A program made the position numbers and the translations under genes. A stretch of DNA of 64,000 nucleotides from Schaalia sp. HMT-172. Its GTDB lineage: Bacteria; Actinomycetota; Actinomycetes; Actinomycetales; Actinomycetaceae. A model generated the notes under the pieces. The model did not search any database. It saw only the letters and a program-made list of their open reading frames with translations, and was not told the origin of the DNA. Positions 25,766-34,100 of the stretch are shown here, piece by piece (the first letter of the stretch is position 1; each line of letters opens with the position of its first letter). The stretch spans positions 806,001 to 870,000 of the forward strand of contig NZ_CP130058.1 in NCBI RefSeq assembly GCF_030644365.1, read 5' to 3'.

Positions 25766-27173
25766 AGTAGTGTCCCGCATAGTGGTGTAACCGTGTGGTG
25801 GTCGGCCCGTTTGATATGGGTGCGGTCACCGTGTGATCCTTCGAGAAAGCTCTCTACTTCTGACTCGAAACGATTTGGAGGCACAACGATGACCGCTCCT
25901 CATATTATCGACCCTGCTGGCCTGCTTGGCGAGGCGTTATCCCAGGCATCCCCGGATTTGATGCGTTCCCTGCTCCAGCACGTCATTAACGCGTTGTTAT
26001 CAGCGGACGCTGATGCGGTGTGCGGGGCCCAGTGGGGCCAACAAGACCCGCAGCGTCACGCCAGGCGCAATGGGTATCGCTACCGGCCCCTGGACACCAG
26101 GGTCGGCACCATTGACGTGGCGATCCCCAAGCTGCGCTCAGGAACCTACTTTCCAGAGTGGTTGCTTCAGCGCCGTAAACGCTGCGAAAGCGCCTTGATC
26201 ACAGTGGTCGCTGACTGCTACCTGGCAGGAGTATCCACGCGCCGTATGGACAAGCTCGTCAAAACCCTGGGGATCACAGGACTGTCGAAGTCCCAGGTCT
26301 CACGTATGGCAGCCGACCTGGACGAACACGTGGACGAGTTCCGTCATCGCCCCCTCCACGATGCCGGGCCTTTCACGTTCGTCGCCGCTGACGCACTGAC
26401 CATGAAGGTGCGCGAAGGAGGGCGCGTCGTCTCGTGCGCGGTCCTGGTTGCCACCGGAGTCAACAATGACGGACACCGCGAAGTACTGGGGGTGCGCGCA
26501 TCCACCAGCGAGACCGGTCCAGCCTGGAAGGAGTTCTTCGCTGACCTGGTCGCCCGAGGCCTCACCGGCGTGCGCCTGGTCACCAGCGACGCCCATCTGG
26601 GCCTAGTTGAGGCCATCGCAGCGAACCTGCCCGGAGCCGCCTGGCAACGATGCCGCACCCACTACGCCGCGAATCTCATGTCGGTCACCCCCAAAACGCT
26701 ATGGCCCGCTGTCAAAGCGATGCTGCACTCGGTGTACGACCAACCCGACGCCGCATCGGTCAACGCTCAATACGACCGGCTCTTGGACTACGTCCACGAC
26801 AAGCTCCCCACCGTGTGTGATCACCTCGATCAAGCCAGGGCAGACGTCCTCGCGTTCGCGTCCTTCCCCACCGGGGTATGGACCCAGATCTGGTCCAACA
26901 ACCCCAATGAGCGCCTCAACCGCGAAATCCGCCGACGCACCGACTCCGTGGGAATCTTCCCCAACCGCCAGGCCATCATCCGCCTGGTCGGAGCCGTCCT
27001 AGCCGAACAAAACGACGAATGGGCCGAAGGCCGACGCTACCTCAGCCTCGACATCCTCACCAAATCACGACTCACACCCCAACCCACCCAACAGGAGGAC
27101 ACCCCACTCCAACTCAGCGCATAACCCAACCCGAAGGACACAAAACGATTACACCACCCCACAGGACTTGACC
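25766..27173 (+). mobile_element. IS256-family insertion sequence
   Basis: The element is bounded by an exact 8-bp duplication GCGAGGTG (25758-25765 and 27174-27181). Imperfect terminal repeats match over about 28 bases, sharing GTGGTGTAA-CG. Its length of 1408 bp and single transposase gene fit IS256. The empty site can be seen in the paralogous sequence near 16437 (GATGAGGTGTCCTCCCG), which confirms the boundaries. Confidence 0.9.
25889..27124 (+). CDS. IS256-family (mutator) transposase
   Basis: This 411-residue DDE transposase has the usual opening (LLQHVINALLSADADAVCG), RNGYRYRPLDTRVGTIDVAI, FPEWLLQRRK, the catalytic-domain segment FTFVAADALTMKVREGGRV, a second part GVRLVTSDAHLGLVEAI with a catalytic Asp, and the C-terminal WSNNPNERLNREIRRRTDSV with the final Glu. 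The frame is uninterrupted, so it is probably functional. I chose the ATG at 25889, where the family homology starts, over an in-frame upstream start. Confidence 0.95.
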   Translation: MTAPHIIDPAGLLGEALSQASPDLMRSLLQHVINALLSADADAVCGAQWGQQDPQRHARRNGYRYRPLDTRVGTIDVAIPKLRSGTYFPEWLLQRRKRCESALITVVADCYLAGVSTRRMDKLVKTLGITGLSKSQVSRMAADLDEHVDEFRHRPLHDAGPFTFVAADALTMKVREGGRVVSCAVLVATGVNNDGHREVLGVRASTSETGPAWKEFFADLVARGLTGVRLVTSDAHLGLVEAIAANLPGAAWQRCRTHYAANLMSVTPKTLWPAVKAMLHSVYDQPDAASVNAQYDRLLDYVHDKLPTVCDHLDQARADVLAFASFPTGVWTQIWSNNPNERLNREIRRRTDSVGIFPNRQAIIRLVGAVLAEQNDEWAEGRRYLSLDILTKSRLTPQPTQQEDTPLQLSA

Positions 27174-27181
27174 GCGAGGTG

Positions 27182-27713
27182 TCCTCCCGCGCGCCCCTGC
27201 CATCGGAGACGCGCCCTTCGCTGACCAGACTACGCTCCGAAACACGCAACAATACCAAGAATGCACGGTAGCCACCAACGCACATCCTCCCGCCCAGAGG
27301 GGAGGAACGTGCATGTACCCACACGAGCTGACGTTGACCTCGCTAGACAAGATGATGTGCGGACACATGCGCTTCGCGGAATGCCTCCGAAGGGGAGTTT
27401 GTTTCGTGAGCGAGTCGCGAATGGTTCGGGAATCGCTGACCGTGGCGTACTGTGCCTGCGGCGGGGGTGGTGCTCGTGTGCGTGGGGAGCTTCGCGTGCT
27501 CCGCCTGGTGCGAGTGAACGTTATCTACTCGCGTGGGGGAGCGCGGGGCGTCGTGTCACCGAGTGAGCGTTCGTCGCTGGTAGTGGAAGCGAGCGTCGCC
27601 TCATTGCCGTGTGGGTGTTGATTCGGCACTGCTGCGTTGTGGCGCTGTCGACTACTGAGACTCTGTTGATGTCTGACACGTACCCGTGGCAGGGGTGCGA
27701 GCAAATGCGCGTG
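27182..27713. other. Gene-free region between IS256 and array 2
   Basis: The first 160 bases duplicate the upstream region of the intact DUF6318 gene (16436-16600). The remainder matches nothing else in the window. TGATGTCTGAC near 27667 may be the tail of a very decayed CRISPR repeat. Short open frames here lack ribosome binding sites and I do not call them. Confidence 0.55.
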
Positions 27714-30219
27714 GATCTAGTGCACCGTCTGGTGCTCGTTGCTTTCTGACCTGTAAGCATCGCTCGTGGCAGACCCGCAGTGAGCTGTCCTAATGCACCT
27801 TTTGGCGCCTGGTGCTTTCTGACTCACCCCCATTGAAGGCGCAGACCGTATCGTCGCCGCGTCTTAAAGCACCTTTTGCGCTCGGTGCTTTCTGACGTGT
27901 CGTCGTCAAGCTCATGGAACGCAGGGACACCATGAAGTCTTAATGCACCTTTTGGTGCTCGCTGCTTTCTGACTCGGGCACTGTGAGCTATGGCGAGCTA
28001 TGCTCGCTCCTGGTCTTAATGCGCCTTTTGGTGCTCGGTGCTCTCTGACTATTATCCTTGTCCTGGCCGTGTTCGCGTGGTTGTCGTCTTAATGCACCTT
28101 TTGGCGCTCGGTGCTTTCTGACCGCGCTGCTGTCTCAGCAGAAGCCGATGTGCTTCGGGTCTTAATGCACCTTTTTGCGCTCGGTGTTTTCTGACAAGAG
28201 ATCGGCTCGGGCATCAAGCCTGCGTCGTTCGTCGGTCTTAATGCACCTTTTGGCGCTCGGTGCTATCTGACCCTGGCCTTCCTCTCCATCGTCGGCTACG
28301 CACTCGGACTGTCTTAATGCACCTTTTGGCGCTCGGTGCTTTCTGACCTGGGGCGCACGCCTATGGAGGCGCTGGTCTACCGGGGGTCTTAATGCACCTT
28401 TTGGTGCTCGGTGCTTTCTGACTCACGATCGTGCTGCCTACCGCGACCCAGGATAACCAGTCTTAATGCACCTTTTGGCGCTCGGTGCTTTCTGACCTGC
28501 TACATGCGCCGACAGACGTGGTTCGTTGATTTGTCTTAATGCGCCGTTTGGTGCGGGCCGCGGATGGTTCCGCAAAAATGTTGCACGTAATTCCCGGCCT
28601 GTTGTTTCAACGTTTGAAGTCGGATCGTTGAAATTCCGCGATTTCTGAGAGTTGGTACAGAGTTGAAAGAAGGGAATTACGTGCGAAATTTGGGGCGCTC
28701 GGTGCTTTCTGACGGAGACTTCGTCCGCGTCCGCGAGGGCTTCGTGCGTCTGTCTTAATGCACCTTTTGGCGCTCGGTGCTTTCTGACCGAGGACGGGGC
28801 ATCCAGGCATCCGTCGCCCTCCAGTGTCTTAATGCACCTTTTGGCGCTCGGTGCTTTCTGACTCGACACACTGAACATGTGCCAGGTGTTCAACACGTGG
28901 GTCTTAATGCACCTTTTGGCGCTCGGTGCTTTCTGACCTATCGCGGACTTTGTGGACGAAAACCCTGGGTTTGCGTCTTAATGCACCTTTTGGCGCTCGG
29001 TGCTTTCTGACCTTTCATCGGGTACCCCCATGGAAGAACTATACGCCCGGGTCTTAATGCACCTTTTGGCGCTCGGTGCTTTCTGACCTTTCATCGGGTA
29101 CCCCCATGGAAGAACTATACGCCCGGGTCTTAATGCACCTTTTGGCGCTCGGTGCTTTCTGACCGTCGTTGAAGTCGCTCGCCTCGGTCACCAGCTCCTC
29201 GGTCTTAATGCACCTTTTGGCGCTCGGTGCTTTCTGACCGACGGTGTCCGCGTGTTCACATAATCGAGCACGACGCCGTCTTAATGCACCTTTTGGCGCT
29301 CGGTGCTTTCTGACTGCGTATCATGACCGCTGCGATCAAACCGTTCATTCAGTCTTAATGCACCTTTTGGCGCTCGGTGCTTTCTGACAGATCGAACAAT
29401 TCGGTTCGTATGAGGAGTTCGTGAAAGTCTTAATGCACCTTTTGGCGCTCGGTGCTTTCTGACGAAGGGCGGGGCAGTTGCCATTAAGGTTGCCGCGAAT
29501 TACCGGTCTTAATGCACCTTTTGGCGCTCGGTGCTTTCTGACGAAGGGCGGGGCAGTTGCCATTAAGGTTGCCGCGAATTACCGGTCTTAATGCACCTTT
29601 TGGCGCTCGGTGCTTTCTGACGGTGAGCCGGTTGGTCGTAGGTGTCCGCAGGCGTTGGTGCGTCTTAATGCACCTTTTGGCGCTCGGTGCTTTCTGACTC
29701 GCCAAAGCGAAAGTTAGCAAGTCGAGTCCTATCAGTCTTAATGCACCTTTTGGCGCTCGGTGCTTTCTGACACACCATCGAGGAGCGGCAGGACGTGCGC
29801 GGCATCATGGTCTTAATGCACCTTTTGGTGCTCGGTGCTTTCTGACTCGCGTCTACATCGTCTCGATGATCGCCGCGCAGGCGTCTTAATGCACCTTTTG
29901 GCGCTCGGTGCTTTCTGACTTGGCATTGCGTTTGCGCTTGCTAACGATCTGATTAGGTCTTAATGCACCTTTTGGCGCTCGGTGCTTTCTGACCAGTTAG
30001 GGAGTCCGTGTACGACAAGCCTAAGTTGAACGTCTTAATGCACCTTTTGGCGCTCGGTGCTTTCTGACCTGCTACTACTGCACTTTTAAGCGCTAAGAAA
30101 GGAGAAGTCTTAATGCACCTTTTGGCGCTCGGTGCTTTCTGACTCACAGAAATCTACCCTGATCTGCAATTCATGCGAACCAGTCTTAATGCACCTTTTG
30201 GCGCTCGGTGCTTTCTGAC
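27714..30219 (-). CRISPR. CRISPR array 2, 32 repeats including decayed ones
   Basis: It has the same 37-nt repeat and orientation as array 1. Repeats are decayed on the left (27714, 27787, 27861, 28013) and nearly identical from 28752 to the leader. Two neighbouring repeat-spacer units are exact duplicates: the spacer at 29012-29050 recurs at 29088-29126, and the one at 29464-29505 recurs at 29543-29584. One repeat (28533-28713) is split by a palindrome-ended element. I saw no spacer shared with array 1. Confidence 0.97.
28574..28692 (+). repeat. Palindrome-ended repeat element, copy 5, inside a CRISPR repeat
   Basis: The left end is AAAAATGTTGCACGTAATTCC and the right end GGAATTACGTGCGAAATTT; both arms carry the same change (GCACGTAATTC for GCATGCAATTC), so pairing is kept. 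The interior has GTTTCAACGTTTGAAG and GATCGTTGAAATTCCGCG. The right junction enters the CRISPR repeat at GCGCTCGGTGCTTTCTGAC, exactly as in copy 4. Confidence 0.88.
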
Positions 30220-30472
30220 TGCCCGGCGTGTCGCACCCCCTGTGGCCAGGGAAAACGTCGTACCGGATCGCCAGTGGCCGAAAAAGCACCCCTCCGGCCA
30301 GCAAGCACGAGGTTAGATTACCAGACTTTTCGTTGCGACTGCTCGCATCGCCGCGGAACGCCTGCGGGGCCGACTCTGTCCCGGAAATCGCCGCCATCAT
30401 CGGCGTGTCGCTTCTCCATAACGCTTGACGCTTGGCGAGTAACTGCAAGGTTGTTGAGTGGAAGGACAGACA
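30220..30472 (-). promoter_or_regulatory. CRISPR leader 2
   Basis: This is the close homologue of 24587-24839, lying between the cleanest repeats of array 2 and the cas1-fusion start. It serves the leftward array and the rightward cas1-fusion gene, whose ribosome binding site GGAAGGA lies at its end. Confidence 0.8.
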
Positions 30473-31118
30473 ATGACGACACCTGCCACGGCCTCGTCCC
30501 TGAGAGAAGCAACCAGCCCCGAGGCCCTCACTCGCGCCAGACGCAGACTTCTCACAGCACACCCGGACCCCACCAGAGCGAACACCCCCATGTCAGGAAG
30601 CCTCACCGACGAGCAGGTCCGCCTCCTCGCCGCGAGCGACTGGGTCCATCCACGCATCACCGCACTCGACGCGAACACTCTCACGACGGCTGACACCATC
30701 ACCCGCGCGCTCCTGGCCGAATCAGTGCGCGAAACCCTCGTACGCCGCCTCGCCGCAGAACGCCCCCACGGCACCTACGACGACACGCGCGCAGGACACG
30801 ATGCCTTCAGTAGGGGAGTTGTCGACGACTACGACCACGGCAACCACCACCTGGCGCGAGCCACTATCCGCTCGGCCGACCCAGGCCTCGTGACCCGCGC
30901 GGCACTCTCGGCACTAGGCCTGCCCGACACCGACACCACCATTATCGACGAACTCGCCCAGGCCTCGGACACCAACCCGATCGCGAGCGTGCTCGCCGAC
31001 GCGGCCCTGCTGGACCTTGACAGGTACGCCACTGGGCGAGGCCTGCGCTACTCGCGAGTCGAAACCGCCCTCATGCTCGCGGCACCAAGCGACCAGTGCC
31101 TGGCCGACGCCATCTACA
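30473..31118 (+). pseudogene. N-terminal domain of a Cas1 fusion, cut off by an ISL3 element
   Basis: About 215 residues precede the insertion. The region is Ala/Arg/Asp-rich and mostly helical, with LTDEQVRLLAASDWVHPRIT, ERPHGTYDDTRAGHDAFSRG and DYDHGNHHLARATIRS. I see no HD, RT, Cas4 or Cas6 signature and do not recognise the family. The codon broken by the IS at 31118 continues in frame at 32577 when one copy of the duplicated CATCTACA is removed, leading into Cas1 at 33724. The restored protein would have about 597 residues. As it stands the frame ends inside the IS after about 17 foreign residues. Confidence 0.8.
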
Positions 31119-32568
31119 GGCTCTTCAGAGTTGAGTGTGGGTGGAGGCGTCTAGGCCTCCTGCGATGAGGAGCATTCGGAGTTTGTAGTTGGTGGGGTTG
31201 CGGTAGCCTCTGGCGGTGCGTCTGCCCAGCTCGATGATTCCGTTGATGGCTTCCGTGCGGTGCGTTGCTGGCTCCGTCGGTATCGAAGTAGGCCAAGAAG
31301 GCGTCCTTCCACTTGCGTAGGGTCCGGCCCAGGCGAGCGATTTCGGGGATGGGACACGTTGGTAGGCGCTGGATGAGACGAGCTGCCGGGCGTTGGCCTT
31401 GGGTGGGTGTGTCTTGGTGGAAGACCTCGCGCACTTGCTGGGCGCAGCGGTAGGCGGCTTTAACACTGATATGCGCTTCATCTGCCGTGAAGGCCTCACG
31501 GAGGCGTTCTTGTTGACGCTTCGTGAGCCGATCACGCGAGGCGCGCAAAAGAAGCCGGATTTGATAGAGGGGATCACCCTTGCGTCCGCGGTGACCCAGG
31601 GTGTCTTGCTGGACGCGGCGACGCACCTCACCTGGGGCGTCGCCAGCGAGCTTGACGATGTGAAAGGCGTCGAGGACGCTGGTGGTGTCTTGGAGCTGGT
31701 CGTCAATGGCGTTTTTATATCCTTGGAAGGGATCTAGCGTCGCGATCTGGATACCGGAGGGGAAGTCTTCGCCGCGCTCTTCTAGCCAGTTCTCATGCAC
31801 GGTGCCAGACCTTCCCGGGACCAGGTCTAACAAGCGGGCCGTGGGGTGATCCTCCCCTCGCGTCAGGTCTACGATGCCGGTGAGCTCACGGGGCCCCCGT
31901 CGGCGTCGGTCCTGGTGGTGCCATACGTGCTCGTCAACCCCCAGCACCCGCACTCCCGTGAAACGGGCAGGGTCATCAGATGCGGCTTGCAGATACGGCT
32001 TGATATGGGACCACACGGTGTTCCACGTGGTTCCTAACTGGCGGGCCAATCCTGCAATGGTGGCTCCCTCGAAGCGCAACTGTCGGATCGCCCAGCGGAT
32101 CGCCCGGGCGCCCAGACGCGCCCGGGGTGCGCACATCTGCTCGTCATGCTCCAGGAATGTCACCGTCTGGCAGGTGGTTTCGCGGCATATCCATCGGCGC
32201 TTAAACCATCGGATCCGCGCCGGGACCCCGGCCCAGGGCGCGTCGATGACCTCCACGACCACGCGCCCGTGGCCTTGTGCGATCACCCCACAACCCGGGC
32301 AGCCAGCACAGCGATCACAGGACTCTATGTCGAGCACCAGCGCATTTGGGGTGCGAGCCACGCTCATCAGATGGAAGCCCTCCAAACCGACGAGCAGATC
32401 ACACCGATCACAACGATCAAGCGACACGCAGCAGCAGCAGGTAGGGTGAGACATTGTCGAGGTCCTTGACGACAGCGGGGGTAGAAGTCCGCTCATCATC
32501 AAGGACCTCGACCTCTACCCGCAACCCCCGACCAACACCCGGTCACCCACACTCAACTCGGAAGAGCC
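31119..32568 (-). mobile_element. ISL3-family insertion sequence
   Basis: This 1450-bp element is bounded by the 8-bp duplication CATCTACA (31111-31118 and 32569-32576), the size expected for ISL3. Terminal repeats GGCTCTTCAGAGTTGAGTG and its partner ending CTCAACTCGGAAGAGCC are clear. A subterminal palindrome (GTCGAGGTCCTTGA) lies ahead of the transposase start, perhaps limiting read-in transcription. It interrupts the cas1-fusion gene. Confidence 0.93.
31125..32454 (-). pseudogene. ISL3-family transposase with a C-terminal frameshift
   Basis: The start at 32454 (MSHPTCCCCVSLDRCDRC) is followed by the zinc-binding segment CDRCAGCPGCGV, the HTH region FEGATIAGLARQLGTTWNTVW, and the catalytic core VRVLGVDEHVWHH, IATLDPFQGYKNAI and VLDAFHIVKLAG. 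Near 31257 one extra base shifts the frame just after FDTDGASNAP; the expected C-terminus (EAINGIIELGRRTARGYR, then NPTNYKLRMLLIAGGL) continues in the next frame to 31125. The unshifted frame runs out through the terminal repeat. It is either inactive or needs frameshifting. Confidence 0.85.
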
Positions 32569-32576
32569 CATCTACA

Positions 32577-33724
32577 CCGTCGCGGTCGCGGCCATTGGCG
32601 CGGGCGCGCGCCTCACCGACGTGACGACCCAGTACATTGACGAGGAGAACGCCCTCGCGAGCATCGGCATCGACCCGTGGGCCACCCGGTCCAGCGACGA
32701 ACACACAGGCCAAGCCGACCGCATCCTCTACGTCGGCCGCGACGGCGCACGCGTCCATGTCAAAGCGGGCCGCGTCCTCGTAGACGCGCCCGGCTCGCTG
32801 CCCGCCACCTCCGTGCCGAAAAACAGCGTCACGCGCATCGTCCTGTCCGGAAACGTCGGCCTGTCCGCCGGCGCGCGCTCGTGGGCGATGCGCAGTGGCG
32901 TCGACGTCGTGTGCCTGTCGCGGCGAGGCTCCTACCAAGGCACCCTCATCGGCGCCAACAGGGGAGCGCACGCCAGCAGGCTCCTCGCGCAAGTCGCCCT
33001 CGTCGGCGACCATGAGCGGCGCGTCCGCCTGGCCGCCAGCCTCATCGGCGCGAAAATCCGCGGCCAAATCCACGTCCTCACCCGCATCGCCCGACGCGAC
33101 GAAACCGTGCACGTCGCCGACACGACCGCACAAATGCACGCGTGGCGTCGCTCGCTCACGGATGCGCGCACCCTCGACGAGATCATGGGCATCGAAGGCG
33201 CGTGCTCCAACGCCTACTTCGACGCGCTCGCCGCGTGCGCACCCGCCGACGTTACCTTCGACGGGCGCAGCCGACGCCCACCCCGCGACCTGCCCAACGC
33301 CGCCCTGTCCTACGGGTACGCCATCCTCCTGTCCGAATGCGTCGGCGCGCTCCACGCCGCCGGGCTCGAACCGAGCCTCGGCATCGCGCACGCGCCCACC
33401 GACAAGCGGCCCAGCCTGGCGCTGGACCTCATGGAACAATTCCGCCCACTCCTGGTCGACCAAACCGTCATGGCACTCCTGCGCACGCGCAAACTCCGGC
33501 CCGAACACGGCGTCGTCGAGGCCGAAGCCGGGGGAGTGTGGCTGGGCAGCGACGGCAAGAAAATCCTCGTCGACGCGTACGAGGCCGCCTGCCAGCGATC
33601 CGTCACCGGTGCCCTCCCCGGATACTCGGGGTCGTGGCGCAGGCACATCGCCCACTCCGCGCAGATGCTGGCGCGAGCCATCGCGGAACCCGACTACCAG
33701 TGGAGCGGGGTCGCCTGGCGATGA
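32577..33724 (+). CDS. cas1: Cas1 integrase (C-terminal part of a split fusion)
   Basis: The Cas1 fold starts around RILYVGRDGARVHVKAGRVL. The metal ligands are all present: Glu in IMGIEGACSNAYF, His in SLGIAHAPTDKR and Asp in LALDLMEQFRP. It joins new spacers to the leader end of the arrays together with Cas2. The frame is open from the right edge of the ISL3 element; a GTG at 32621 is a possible new start but has no ribosome binding site. Production today may depend on internal initiation. The gene overlaps cas2 by ATGA. Without the IS it would be the C-terminal half of a fusion. Confidence 0.93.
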
Positions 33725-34002
33725 TCTACATCATCGCCTACGACATCGCCGACAACAAACGGCGGCTCCGCGTCGCGAAAACACTGGAATCCTGGGGCTA
33801 CCGCATCCAAGAATCCGTGTTCCAACTCCGCCTCGATTCCGCCACGCTGGCGTGCGTGCGCTCGTCTCTAGCTGTCCTCATTTCGGAGAGCGACGACGTC
33901 ATCCACATCTACCCCATCTGCTCATCCTGCGCCGACCGTGCCGACATACTCGGCGCGGCCGTAGCACTGGACGACGTGGGGTTGTGCCGGGGAGTGTGGT
34001 GA
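33721..34002 (+). CDS. cas2: Cas2
   Basis: This 93-residue protein opens with MIYIIAYDIADNKRRLRVAK, the Cas2 ferredoxin-fold beta strand with the conserved Asp, and contains YRIQESVFQLRLD, the usual second strand. It dimerises to bridge two Cas1 dimers in spacer integration. The start overlaps the cas1 stop, so translation is coupled. It ends about 100 bases before the convergent effector operon. Confidence 0.95.
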   Translation: MIYIIAYDIADNKRRLRVAKTLESWGYRIQESVFQLRLDSATLACVRSSLAVLISESDDVIHIYPICSSCADRADILGAAVALDDVGLCRGVW

Positions 34003-34100
34003 GAGGCTAGCGGGCGTGGCGTAGGCACATACCCAGACAAGACTTGATGCCTGTTGTCTTGAGGCAACACTGGAACTCACGGCGGCGCTCGTAGCTGTGC

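Noticed and set aside
22197-30147. Repeated minus-strand frames with RKHRAPKGALR peptides
   Set aside because: These are translations of the CRISPR repeat through spacers of lucky length, not proteins.
33142-33721. Extended frame running into cas2 from inside cas1
   Set aside because: The cas2 ATG at 33721, overlapping the cas1 stop and giving a standard MIYIIAYDI start, explains the gene; the extension is a cas1 shadow.
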